64,000 bases of DNA, from positions 1,178,001 through 1,242,000 of the forward strand of contig NZ_SDPQ02000002.1 in assembly GCF_004134905.2 (NCBI RefSeq), given 5' to 3'. This DNA is from Aeromicrobium ginsengisoli. Lineage in GTDB: Bacteria; Actinomycetota; Actinomycetes; Propionibacteriales; Nocardioidaceae. The notes below the pieces were generated by a model that saw only the letters and a program-made list of their open reading frames with translations, ran no database searches and was not told the DNA's origin. Shown here piece after piece: positions 1 to 8,039 of the stretch; within the stretch, counting starts at the first letter, position 1, and each line of letters starts with the position of its first letter. The translations under genes were made by a program, and so were the position numbers.

Positions 1-2
1 AG

Positions 3-452
3 TGGGGTCCGAAGGCCAGCGCGCTGGGGTTCAACAGTGTCCTGTCGGCGGAGCTGCACGCCCGCGGACGGCGGATCGGCGCCCTCAATCTCTATGGCAC
101 GTCGGAGGCGACGTTCAGCCCCGAGGACATCTCGTTGGCGGCGCTGTTCGCGCGTCAGGGCGCGCTGGCCCTGGGTTACGCCCGCAGTGAAGAGGGTCTG
201 CGTGTGGCGCTGGAGACGCGTACGGTCATCGGCCAGGCGCAAGGCGTGCTGATGGAGCGTTTCGAGATCGACGCCGATCGCGCGTTCGCGACTCTGCGCC
301 GCTACTCCCAGCACCACAACATCAAGCTCAAGGCGTTGTGCCACCAGCTCGTCGAGACGCGCGTGCTGCCGGTCGCCGATGCCGGCGGCGCAGCTGGGGG
401 TCCAGCGGCGGTTGAGACCCCGATCGCAGCCGTGTTGTCCGAGCCCGCCTGA
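3..452 (+). CDS. GAF-ANTAR domain antiterminator (5' end outside window)
   Basis: Only the last 149 codons are present; the frame is open to the left edge. The first ~65 residues look like the end of a GAF sensor fold (GALNLYGTSEATFSPEDI). Residues ~70-118 form an ANTAR domain, with RTVIGQAQGVLMERF and a following helical stretch ending in LCHQLVETR. ANTAR domains bind paired hairpins in nascent mRNA and prevent termination; GAF-ANTAR proteins are common in actinobacteria, where the GAF part senses a small ligand or redox state. The C-terminal ~30 residues are a low-complexity Ala/Gly/Pro tail. The next gene is convergent and starts 9 bp after the stop, so this gene ends its own transcription unit. 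Target RNAs cannot be told from this window. Confidence 0.85.
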   Translation, partial: WGPKASALGFNSVLSAELHARGRRIGALNLYGTSEATFSPEDISLAALFARQGALALGYARSEEGLRVALETRTVIGQAQGVLMERFEIDADRAFATLRRYSQHHNIKLKALCHQLVETRVLPVADAGGAAGGPAAVETPIAAVLSEPA

Positions 453-461
453 CGTTCGAGC

Positions 462-764
462 TCAGAAGGTGCGATTGTTGCCTCCGCGCCAGTTGATCTT
501 GGCCAGTCCTCGGCTGACCAGGAACCCGACGGTCAGCAGCGTGACGTAGAACCACGCCTGCGCCGCACTGAAGCCGGGGCCTGGCCCGTCCTCGTCGATG
601 ATCGCCGACGTGATGAACACGCCGAGCACGGCGAGGACGTAGAGGATCATCTCGATCGTGAGGTACGCCGACTGCGAGCCGGTCGAGACCTTCAGGTCAC
701 CGAGGTCGCGGGTGTCTCCGTCGTCGGAGCGGCGCTGCGGTTCGAGCGGTTCGTTGCTGGCCAT
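462..764 (-). CDS. Small two-helix membrane protein, unknown function
   Basis: A 100-residue protein that I do not recognise. The N-terminal ~30 residues are polar and charged, as in a cytoplasmic tail. Two hydrophobic segments follow at about residues 34-56 and 67-86, joined by an acidic, glycine/proline-rich loop (DEDGPGPG). The C-terminus is short and basic (KINWRGGNNR). It is divergent from miaB with a ~125 bp gap and converges on the GAF-ANTAR gene. The ATG is preceded by GGGAGACC, a fair ribosome binding site. Actinobacterial genomes hold many such two-helix proteins; no catalytic residues are visible. Confidence 0.75.
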   Translation of the reverse strand: MASNEPLEPQRRSDDGDTRDLGDLKVSTGSQSAYLTIEMILYVLAVLGVFITSAIIDEDGPGPGFSAAQAWFYVTLLTVGFLVSRGLAKINWRGGNNRTF

Positions 765-890
765 GGTCTCCCTCTCGTCGGTCGAGGTGAGCGAAGAGCT
801 CGTCGTGAGGACTACCCGGCGGGGCCGCTGCCAAACCGCGCGGAGTCAGCGGCGAACGACTCCGAAACCTCCACGTACGATTGACCAGTC

Positions 891-2354
891 ATGACGAAGA
901 CCTACGAAGTGCGCACCTACGGCTGCCAGATGAACGTGCACGACAGCGAGCGGCTGTCGGGGCTGCTGGAGACCGCCGGCTACGCGAAGGCAGAAGCGGG
1001 CACACCCGACCTGGTTGTGTTCAACACCTGCGCCGTGCGCGAGAACGCAGACAACAAGCTCTACGGCAACCTCGGCCACATCGCGTCGGTCAAGGAGCAG
1101 AACCCTGGGATGCAGATCGCCGTCGGCGGGTGCCTGGCGCAGAAGGACCGCGACACCATCACGAAGCGTGCGCCCTACGTCGACGTGGTGTTCGGCACGC
1201 ACAACATCGGCTCGCTGCCGGTCCTGCTCGAGCGCGCCCGCATCGCCGAGGAGTCGCAGGTCGAGATCCTCGAGTCGCTCGAGGTCTTCCCGTCGACGCT
1301 GCCGACCAAGCGCGACTCGGTGTTCGCCGCGTGGGTGTCGATCAGCGTCGGCTGCAACAACACCTGCACGTTCTGCATCGTGCCGAGCCTGCGCGGCAAG
1401 GAGAAGGACCGCCGCCCCGGCGAGATCCTCGCCGAGATCGAGGCGCTCGTCGCCGACGGCGTCGTCGAGGTCACACTGCTCGGACAGAACGTCAACTCGT
1501 ACGGCGTGGAGTTCGGCGACCGGCAGGCGTTCGGCAAGCTGCTGCGGGCCTGCGGCGAGATCGAGGGACTCGAGCGCGTACGTTTCACCAGCCCGCACCC
1601 CAAGGACTTCACCGACGACGTCATCGCGGCGATGGCCGAGACGCCCAACGTCATGCCGCAGCTGCACATGCCGCTGCAGTCGGGCTCCGATCGCGTGCTG
1701 AAGGCGATGCGCCGGTCCTACCGCCAGGAGAAGTTCCTGGGCATCATCGATCGCGTACGCGCGGCGATGCCCGACGCCGCGATCACGACCGACATCATCG
1801 TGGGCTTCCCGGGCGAGACCGCGGAGGACTTCCTCCAGACCATGGAGGTCGTGCGCAAGGCACGGTTCACCAGCGCGTTCACGTTCCAGTACTCGCAGCG
1901 GCCCGGCACACCGGCCGCAGACCTGCCCGACCAGCTGTCCAAGGCGGTCGTGCAGGAGCGCTACGACCGGCTCATCGAGGTCGTCAACGAGGTCGCGTGG
2001 GACGAGGCGCGCAAGCAGGAGGGCCAGGTCGTCGAGCTGCTCGTCGCCGACCACGAGGGCAAGAAGGACGGCGCCACCCACCGCCTCACCGGTCGGGCCC
2101 GTGACAACCGCCTGGTCCACTTCGTGCCGGGCGACCACGCCGTACGACCCGGAGACATGGTCGAGGTCCGCATCACCTATGCCGCGCCGCACCACCTGGT
2201 CAGCGACGACGCGCCGATCTCCTTCAGGCGTACGCCCGCCGGCGATGCGTGGGAGTCGCGGCAGGGCAGGACGGAGGTCCGATCGGTGGGCCTCGGCATG
2301 CCGAGCCTGGGCGTGCCCGCGCCGTTGCCGCCCGCCGAGGCATGCGCGATCTGA
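891..2354 (+). CDS. miaB: tRNA-2-methylthio-N6-dimethylallyladenosine synthase MiaB
   Basis: MiaB is a radical-SAM methylthiotransferase that adds a methylthio group to position 2 of i6A37 in tRNAs reading U-starting codons. The 487-residue protein has all family marks: an N-terminal UPF0004 domain with three cluster-binding cysteines (C12 in YGCQMN, C47 in [10 protein letters not shown]81 in GGCLAQ), the radical-SAM motif C155-x3-C159-x2-C162 ([13 protein letters not shown]) and a C-terminal TRAM domain (~residues 375-450) followed by a short extension rich in Pro and Gly. Length agrees with actinobacterial MiaB. Its product acts on the i6A made by MiaA, encoded at 13.8 kb. The reading frame overlaps the start of the downstream GNAT gene by 13 bp, so the two are probably co-transcribed and translationally coupled. 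Confidence 0.97.
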   Translation: MTKTYEVRTYGCQMNVHDSERLSGLLETAGYAKAEAGTPDLVVFNTCAVRENADNKLYGNLGHIASVKEQNPGMQIAVGGCLAQKDRDTITKRAPYVDVVFGTHNIGSLPVLLERARIAEESQVEILESLEVFPSTLPTKRDSVFAAWVSISVGCNNTCTFCIVPSLRGKEKDRRPGEILAEIEALVADGVVEVTLLGQNVNSYGVEFGDRQAFGKLLRACGEIEGLERVRFTSPHPKDFTDDVIAAMAETPNVMPQLHMPLQSGSDRVLKAMRRSYRQEKFLGIIDRVRAAMPDAAITTDIIVGFPGETAEDFLQTMEVVRKARFTSAFTFQYSQRPGTPAADLPDQLSKAVVQERYDRLIEVVNEVAWDEARKQEGQVVELLVADHEGKKDGATHRLTGRARDNRLVHFVPGDHAVRPGDMVEVRITYAAPHHLVSDDAPISFRRTPAGDAWESRQGRTEVRSVGLGMPSLGVPAPLPPAEACAI

Positions 2355-2818
2355 CCTTCCGCACACCTGACCTCGACGACTCGCGGGCGATCGCCGAGTT
2401 CCAGACGGTGTGCTGGCGTGAGGCGTACGTGGGGGTCGTCCCGCAGGTCTACCTCGACTCCACCGGCCCTGATGAGCGTCAGCGTCGATGGGCCGCGCGC
2501 ATCCTCGGCAGCGAGCGCGACATCCTCGTGGCCGAGGACGGCGACCGCATCGTCGGCGTCGTCAGCTGGGGTGACGGCAGCTGGCTCGATGTCAGCGGAC
2601 TCGAGCTCAAGAGTCTGTACGTCTCGGCGGACCAGCGGGGAAGCGGCCTCGCCACCACGCTGCTGCAGCGGTCGATCGGCGACGCACCCGCGTTCCTCTG
2701 GGTCTACGAGGCCAATCCGCGAGCACACGCGTTCTACCGGCGTCACGGCTTCGAGCCGAACGGCGTCAGCGAGCCGGATGCGGACAGCGGCGCCACCGTG
2801 ATCATGCTGCAGCGCTGA
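2342..2818 (+). CDS. GNAT family N-acetyltransferase
   Basis: 158 residues starting at an ATG inside the end of miaB. The fold is that of a GCN5-related acetyltransferase, which moves an acetyl group from acetyl-CoA to an amine. The central strand and acetyl-CoA loop are clear: [20 protein letters not shown] (residues ~89-108) contains the QRGSGLA pyrophosphate-binding loop. The closing motif [19 protein letters not shown] is typical of the C-terminal half of GNATs. The 13 bp overlap with miaB suggests coupling, but GNATs of this type are not known to take part in the tRNA modification, and the substrate is not visible. A longer upstream start would run in an alternative frame through miaB and is not needed. 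Confidence 0.85.
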   Translation: MRDLTFRTPDLDDSRAIAEFQTVCWREAYVGVVPQVYLDSTGPDERQRRWAARILGSERDILVAEDGDRIVGVVSWGDGSWLDVSGLELKSLYVSADQRGSGLATTLLQRSIGDAPAFLWVYEANPRAHAFYRRHGFEPNGVSEPDADSGATVIMLQR

Positions 2819-2882
2819 GTCAGTGGAGTCCCGCTGTCAGCACCCCGCTCTAGCATCGGGGTGGAGGCGAAAGGGGGCAGAC

Positions 2883-3650
2883 ATGGCGGCAGATGCATTC
2901 GTCGAGACGTTCGACGGCACACGACTCGACGAGGGGCGCTGGCTGCCGCACTACCTGCCGCACTGGTCGTCGCGAGCGGAGTCGGCGGCGACGTACGACC
3001 TCGCGGACTCCGAGCTGCGGCTGAGCATCCCGGCCGACCAAGGCCTCTGGTGCCATGACTCCCATCCGACGCCGTTGCGGGTGTCCGGCATCCAGTCGGG
3101 TGCCTTCTCCGGGCCAGCCGGCAGCACGATCGGCCAGCAGCCCTTCCTCGACGGTCAGCAGGTGCGCGAGGAGGAGCCGGCGTGGTGGGGCTGGACTCCC
3201 CGTTACGGCCGCATCGAGGTTCGGGCGCGCATGCAGCTGTCCGAGACCTCGATGGCGTCGGTCTGGATGATCGGGCTCGAGGACAGCCCCGAGCGGTGCG
3301 GGGAGATCTGCCTCTTCGAAGTCTTCGGCAACGCCATCGCGGCTGGCGGTTCGACGGCAGATGTGGGCACCGGACTGCACGCGTTCCGGGATCCCTCGTT
3401 GGTCGAGGAGTTCTCCGCCGACAGTCAGCCGATCGATGTCGCCGAGCCCCACGCGTACGCCGTGGAGTGGCGACCCACCGGCGTCGACTTCCTCCTGGAC
3501 GGTGGCGTCGTGAGGAGCTCGCAACAGGCGCCGCACTATCCGATGCAGATGATGATCGCGGTGTTCGACTTTCCCACCGATGAGGTCGGCGCGGGGGCTG
3601 ACGCGCCGTTCCTCGCTGTCGACGAGGTGCGCTGGCAACCGCTGGCCTGA
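2883..3650 (+). CDS. GH16-like glycoside hydrolase family protein, atypical active site
   Basis: 255 residues without signal peptide, starting at an ATG 8 bp behind a GGGGG-rich ribosome binding site. The order of conserved pieces matches family 16 glycosidases (laminarinase/lichenase fold): FVETFDGTRLDEGRW near the N-terminus, GRIEVRARM at ~109-117, the active-site strand at 141-149, and a C-terminal block with HAYAVEWRPTGVDFLLDG. The usual motif E-x-D-x-x-E is present as E141-I-C143-L-F-E146, so both catalytic glutamates remain but the aspartate between them is a cysteine. Lack of a signal peptide is also unusual for an enzyme acting on extracellular glucan. It could be a cytoplasmic or non-classical member of the fold (some members are DUF1080-like or transferases); activity is uncertain. 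Confidence 0.7.
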   Translation: MAADAFVETFDGTRLDEGRWLPHYLPHWSSRAESAATYDLADSELRLSIPADQGLWCHDSHPTPLRVSGIQSGAFSGPAGSTIGQQPFLDGQQVREEEPAWWGWTPRYGRIEVRARMQLSETSMASVWMIGLEDSPERCGEICLFEVFGNAIAAGGSTADVGTGLHAFRDPSLVEEFSADSQPIDVAEPHAYAVEWRPTGVDFLLDGGVVRSSQQAPHYPMQMMIAVFDFPTDEVGAGADAPFLAVDEVRWQPLA

Positions 3651-3783
3651 GACCGGACCTGTGGAAAAGGTCTTCGCAACGTTTCACAATCGACACGCAG
3701 CGACCGTTGCGCCTGACAACGATCGGGAGCAGGATGAGACAACTTCTGCTCGACCGAGCAGTCTTCCTTTATCGGGGGGTTAC

Positions 3784-5445
3784 ATGCGCAAGACCCTGCT
3801 CTGTACGGCGGCGGCGATCTCGCTGACCGTACTGACGCTCGCGGTGCCGACTGTGGCACAGGCCAAGACCGCTTCGGTGGCACCGGCCAAGTCCGCTTCG
3901 GTGGCCACCGCGGCCTCGACCATTCCGGTCGACTGGGGCACGTGCTCGAGCACGTCGCTCAAGAACGCCGGCGCCGAGTGCGCCAAGATCTCGGTGCCGC
4001 TCGACTGGGCCAAGCCCAGTGGCACCCAGATCAAGATCGCGATCTCGCGCGTCAAGCACACGGTGCCGGCGAGCCAGTACCAGGGCATCATGCTCGTCAA
4101 CCCCGGTGGTCCCGGTGGCTCGGGCCTCGGCCTCTCGGTCCTCGGCAAGTACGTGCCGGACCGCCACGGCAAGGACGTCGGTGGCGCATACGACTGGATC
4201 GGCTTCGATCCCCGTGGCGTCGGCGCGAGCGAGCCCGCCGTGTCGTGCAACCCCAACTACCCCGGTGCCGGCTACAACCGGCCCAACTACGTGCCCTCCA
4301 CGAGTGCGTACAACATCTCCGACCCGTGGCCGTCGATCACGAACCAGTACACGACCGACTGCGCGGCCAACAACACGTCCGGCATCCTGCGGCACATGAC
4401 GACCAAGGACGTCGCCAAGGACATGAACCGCATCCGGCAGCGTCTGGGCCGGAGCCAGATGAACTACTACGGCTTCTCCTACGGCACCTACCTCGGTCAG
4501 GTGTACGCCTCGATGTTCCCCAACCAGCTGCGCCGGGTCGTCTTCGACGGCACGGTTGACCCGCGGGGTGTCTGGTACGGCGACAACCTGGACCAGGACG
4601 TGGCCTTCGACCGCAACATCAACATCTGGTTCGGCTGGATCGCCAAGCACGACGACGCCTACCACCTCGGCACCACCAAGACCGCGGTCAGGAACCTCTT
4701 CTACAAGACCCGGGACGACCTCTACGCCAACCCGGTCGGACCGGCCGGCAAGAAGCTCGGCGGTGCCGAGTGGACTGACGCGTTCCTCTACGCCGGCTAC
4801 TACCAGTCGACGTGGACCGACCTGGCTGACGTGTTCTCGTCGTTCATCAACAACGACGACGTCAACGCTCTTGACGGCGCCTTCCTCGACGCGACCGGAT
4901 ACGGCGACGACAACGGCTATTCGGTCTACCTCGGTGTCCAGTGCACCGACGTCGCCTGGCCGACGTCGTGGGCGACCTGGTACAAGGACAACTCGGCGAT
5001 CAACGCGATCGCGCCCTACGAGACCTGGTCCAACGCCTGGTACAACGAGAGCTGCCGTCACTGGCCCGCCCCGGCGCACGTGCCGATGCGGATCAAGGAC
5101 CTCGGCGTCAAGAGCATGCTGATGATCGAGGAGACGCTCGACGCGGCGACGCCCTACCCGGGCAGCATCGAGGTCCGCAAGCGCTTCGCCAAGGCGAGCC
5201 TGGTGGCCGTCACGAGCGGCACGACTCACGCCAACTCGCTCAACGGCAACGCGTGCGTGGACAACACGATCGCGGACTACCTGCTGACGGGCGTTCGTCC
5301 CACCCGCACGTCGGGTGACCACGCGGACAAGTACTGCAAGGCACTGCCGACTCCCACACCGGAGGCAGCCGCCAAGCAGGCAGCACCCCAGTCGCAGATC
5401 ACCAAGCTGCTGATGAAGGCGAACACCAACATGCTGCGGCCCTAG
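3784..5445 (+). CDS. Secreted alpha/beta-hydrolase, tripeptidyl aminopeptidase-like (S33)
   Basis: 553 residues with a Sec signal peptide (MRKTLLCTAAAISLTVLTLA, cut near residue 27-30). It belongs to the alpha/beta-hydrolase group of exported actinobacterial aminopeptidases (SlpD/SlpE, tripeptidyl aminopeptidase): NPGGPGGSG oxyanion-hole region (~106-114), FDPRGVGASEP (~141-151), nucleophile S232 in GFSYG, acid D453 in ETLDAATPYPG and H482 in GTTHANSL within a TAP-like C-terminal domain. Known members remove short peptides from the N-termini of secreted proteins. The ATG follows a GGGGGG stretch. It is a single-gene unit: 133 bp upstream of it are free of genes and a strong hairpin follows at 5463-5490. 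The C-terminal tail is Ala/Pro/Gln rich. Confidence 0.88.
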   Translation: MRKTLLCTAAAISLTVLTLAVPTVAQAKTASVAPAKSASVATAASTIPVDWGTCSSTSLKNAGAECAKISVPLDWAKPSGTQIKIAISRVKHTVPASQYQGIMLVNPGGPGGSGLGLSVLGKYVPDRHGKDVGGAYDWIGFDPRGVGASEPAVSCNPNYPGAGYNRPNYVPSTSAYNISDPWPSITNQYTTDCAANNTSGILRHMTTKDVAKDMNRIRQRLGRSQMNYYGFSYGTYLGQVYASMFPNQLRRVVFDGTVDPRGVWYGDNLDQDVAFDRNINIWFGWIAKHDDAYHLGTTKTAVRNLFYKTRDDLYANPVGPAGKKLGGAEWTDAFLYAGYYQSTWTDLADVFSSFINNDDVNALDGAFLDATGYGDDNGYSVYLGVQCTDVAWPTSWATWYKDNSAINAIAPYETWSNAWYNESCRHWPAPAHVPMRIKDLGVKSMLMIEETLDAATPYPGSIEVRKRFAKASLVAVTSGTTHANSLNGNACVDNTIADYLLTGVRPTRTSGDHADKYCKALPTPTPEAAAKQAAPQSQITKLLMKANTNMLRP

Positions 5446-5462
5446 GTCGTACGCATGACGAT

Positions 5463-5490
5463 GGGCCGTCCCGAGCGATCGGGGCGGCCC
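5463..5490 (+). terminator. Hairpin terminator after the S33 peptidase gene
   Basis: GGGCCGTCCC (5463-5472) pairs with GGGGCGGCCC (5481-5490) through nine Watson-Crick pairs and one G-U, with an 8-base loop. It starts 17 bp after the peptidase stop codon. There is no long T run, as is normal for high-GC actinobacterial terminators. Confidence 0.65.
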
Positions 5491-5512
5491 GTTGTCGTAC
5501 GTCGGGGGCAGG

Positions 5513-6082
5513 ATGGTGCGCATGACGGGGATCAAGCAGGACCTGCACACCAAGCTCAAGGCGAGCCGAGCCGTGATGCTGGCGAAGGTCGAAGGGCTCA
5601 GCGAGTACGACATGCGTCGCCCGATGACGCCGACCGGCACCAACCTGCTCGGGATGATCAAGCATCTGGTCGGTGTCGAGCACGTCTACTTCGGCGACTC
5701 ATTCGATCGGCCACCGCCTGACATCCTTCCGTGGAACGAGGACGGCACGGTGTGGCAAGGCGCCGACATGTGGGCCACGGCCGACGAGCCGAGTGACGAC
5801 ATCCTCGACCTCTACCAACGGGCCTGCGCGCACAGCGACGCGACGATCGAGGCGCTCGACATCGAAGCCTCCGGCCGGGTGCCCCACTGGCCCTCGCCTG
5901 ACACGACTCTGGGCTACTTGCTCGTGTGGGTCCTGACCGACACCGCTCAGCACAGCGGTCACGCCGACATCGTGCGCGAGCTGATCGACGGGAGCACGGG
6001 CTCCGACACCGCGACGAGCAACACGGACTGGTCGACCTATGTGCAGCGCATCCAGGCCGCCGCCGACACGTTCCGCAGCTGA
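5513..6082 (+). CDS. DinB/DUF664-type putative metal-dependent four-helix protein
   Basis: 189 residues from the ATG at 5513, which has a GGGGGCAGG sequence just before it; a second ATG nine bases later is an alternative. The protein has the layout of the DUF664 branch of the DinB superfamily: helix with NLLGMIKHLVGVEHVYFGDS (~43-62) giving the first histidine(s), and a late helix DTAQHSGHADIVRELIDG with two further histidines. These helices usually hold a divalent metal; some DinB-fold enzymes are thiol-dependent S-transferases using mycothiol or bacillithiol. Substrate and pathway are not evident. Its stop codon lies 1 bp before the end of the convergent YhgE/Pip gene, so the two converge without a spacer. 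Confidence 0.75.
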   Translation: MVRMTGIKQDLHTKLKASRAVMLAKVEGLSEYDMRRPMTPTGTNLLGMIKHLVGVEHVYFGDSFDRPPPDILPWNEDGTVWQGADMWATADEPSDDILDLYQRACAHSDATIEALDIEASGRVPHWPSPDTTLGYLLVWVLTDTAQHSGHADIVRELIDGSTGSDTATSNTDWSTYVQRIQAAADTFRS

Positions 6083-6083
6083 C

Positions 6084-8039
6084 TCACACCTGCAGTGTCG
6101 GGTGCAGCCTTGTCATCGTGACGGTCTGCCGGCGACGGGCGGCGAGCACGGTGACCGACAGCGCCAGCACCGTGAACAGCGCCAGCACGACGAAGTCCGT
6201 CGCCACACCGGCCCCGCCGCCCGCGGTGGCGGCGCGGAAGCCGTGCACCGCGTACGTCATGGGCAGCAGGCCGTGCAGCACGTTGAAGAACGGGGGAGCG
6301 GTCTCGATCGGATAGGTCCCGCCCGCCGCGGTGAGCTGCAGGCAGACGAAGACCAGCGCCGCGAACCGCCCGGCACCGCCGAAGAGCGCGACGAACATCT
6401 GGTTGATCGCGGTGAACACTGCTCCGGTGGCCAGCGCGACGCCGAGCAGCAGTGAGGGACTCGCCGCATCGATCTTGAGCACGCCCAACAGCACCGCGAG
6501 GAGCAGCACGACCTGCACGAACGACAGCACGACGCCCGGCACGTAGCCGGCGAGCGTCGTGCGGATGCTGCCGGTCGTCGACGCGATGGCGCGGGCCGAC
6601 AACGGCCGGAGCAGGAGGTAGATCGCCATCGCGCCGACCCAGAGCGCGAGGGCCATGAAGTACGGCGCGAGGGCCTCACCGTAGTTCTTGACGGGGTTGA
6701 CCCGCTCGGGCGCGTCCGTGATCGGGGTGGCCGCGGTGCGGGCGAGCTTCTCGCGCTCTGACGTGTCGTAGTCGGGCACCTGCTTGCTGCCATCGTCGAG
6801 CCCCTCGACGAGCTTGAGCGCTCCGGCCGAGAGCTGATCCGCGCCACCTGAGAGCTGGTCGGCACCCTTGGCCGCGTCTGTCGCCCCGTCACTGAGCTGT
6901 GACGTGCCGGTCGTCAGCTGCTTGGCACCGTCGGAGGCCCGGCCGATCGCGTCGACGAGCTGGGGCACGGCGTTGGCGAGCTTGGCGTTGCCGGCGGCCA
7001 CCTGAGCTGCACCGTCGGCGAGCTTCTGGGTCTGACCGGCATAGCCGTCCGCCTGGGAGGCGAGGTCGCCCGCTCGATCGGCGGCGGCGTCCAGCTGGGC
7101 GCACAACGGCGGATCGGGCTCCGCTGCTGCGCGGCACTGTGCCGCTGCGTTGCGCAGAGTGCTGACGAGCTGGTCCGTCGAGCCCTTGATCTCTGAGGTC
7201 AGGCCCTGGACGAGGGTGTTGATCTGTGCCACGCCGCCGGAGACCTGCTGGGCACCGTCGGCGAGCTGTCGCGTCTGACCGGGCAGCCCGGACGTACGTG
7301 CGTCGAGCTGGGACAGTCCACCCGAGAGCTGCCTGGCGCCCGAATCGAGCTGACTCGCGCCGTCGGCGAGCTGCCGGTTGCCGTCGGCCAGGTCGCTCGC
7401 CCCATCGGCGAGCTTGCCGGCTCCGTCGGACAGCGTGCCGGCACCGTCAGCGGCGTCGGACAGCGCCATCTTGATGTCCGAGAAGCTGAGGTAGACGTTG
7501 TCGAGATAGGTCTCGGTGACCTGCGCGTTGAGCGCGCCCTTGGCGGCCCGCAGGATCGTCTGGGCGATCGTGCCGTTGATGTAGTTGACCGCGTCGTTGG
7601 TCCGCAGGTCGAGCTTGCCCTGCACGGCGTCGGCCGGGTCGCCGCTGGTCGACGTCGCTGCCTTCGACAAGGTCGTGGGGATCGTCAGGACGGCCTTGTA
7701 GTGCCCGTCGGCGAGGCCTCGCCGGGCGTCCTTGGCGTCGGTGAGCACCCAGTCGTAGTTGTCCTTGTCGTCGTTGCTGACGAGGTTGCCGGCGAGCTGC
7801 CGGCCGACCGCCACGGGCTGCTTCTTGCCATCCCGCCCGGTGATCTCGACGACCTTGTCCTCGTTGACGACTGCCGCACGTACGTGGTCGAGATGGCCGG
7901 TCGGGTTGATGTTGGCCCAGACGTAGAGCGCGCCGTAGAACAGCGGCACCATCATCACCGCGATGACGGCGGCGCGGGTCAGCCGGCTGCGGCGGAACCG
8001 CGCGAGCTCGAACCAGGGGAGTGTCGGGGAGGGAATCAT
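6084..8039 (-). CDS. YhgE/Pip family membrane protein (ABC-2-type, export accessory)
   Basis: 651 residues. One hydrophobic helix near residues 20-42 (AAVIAVMMVPLFYGALYVWA) is followed by a long extracytoplasmic region and by five to six helices in the last ~190 residues. The extracytoplasmic part carries the family ladder of short repeats of the form LxDGAxxLxDG (residues ~185-290 and again ~390-440), seen in phage-infection-protein/YhgE proteins such as those of type VII-like and lipid export systems. The start ATG overlaps the stop codon of the upstream MMPL-ABC gene by one base (TGATG), so both are translated from one mRNA. The pairing suggests that this protein works as an outer or periplasm-facing part of the same exporter; the cargo is unknown. 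The C-terminus converges on the DinB-like gene. Confidence 0.85.
   Translation of the reverse strand: MIPSPTLPWFELARFRRSRLTRAAVIAVMMVPLFYGALYVWANINPTGHLDHVRAAVVNEDKVVEITGRDGKKQPVAVGRQLAGNLVSNDDKDNYDWVLTDAKDARRGLADGHYKAVLTIPTTLSKAATSTSGDPADAVQGKLDLRTNDAVNYINGTIAQTILRAAKGALNAQVTETYLDNVYLSFSDIKMALSDAADGAGTLSDGAGKLADGASDLADGNRQLADGASQLDSGARQLSGGLSQLDARTSGLPGQTRQLADGAQQVSGGVAQINTLVQGLTSEIKGSTDQLVSTLRNAAAQCRAAAEPDPPLCAQLDAAADRAGDLASQADGYAGQTQKLADGAAQVAAGNAKLANAVPQLVDAIGRASDGAKQLTTGTSQLSDGATDAAKGADQLSGGADQLSAGALKLVEGLDDGSKQVPDYDTSEREKLARTAATPITDAPERVNPVKNYGEALAPYFMALALWVGAMAIYLLLRPLSARAIASTTGSIRTTLAGYVPGVVLSFVQVVLLLAVLLGVLKIDAASPSLLLGVALATGAVFTAINQMFVALFGGAGRFAALVFVCLQLTAAGGTYPIETAPPFFNVLHGLLPMTYAVHGFRAATAGGGAGVATDFVVLALFTVLALSVTVLAARRRQTVTMTRLHPTLQV

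Noticed and set aside
846..2366. 506-codon open frame antisense to miaB
   Set aside because: Shadow of miaB, whose radical-SAM motifs are on the plus strand.
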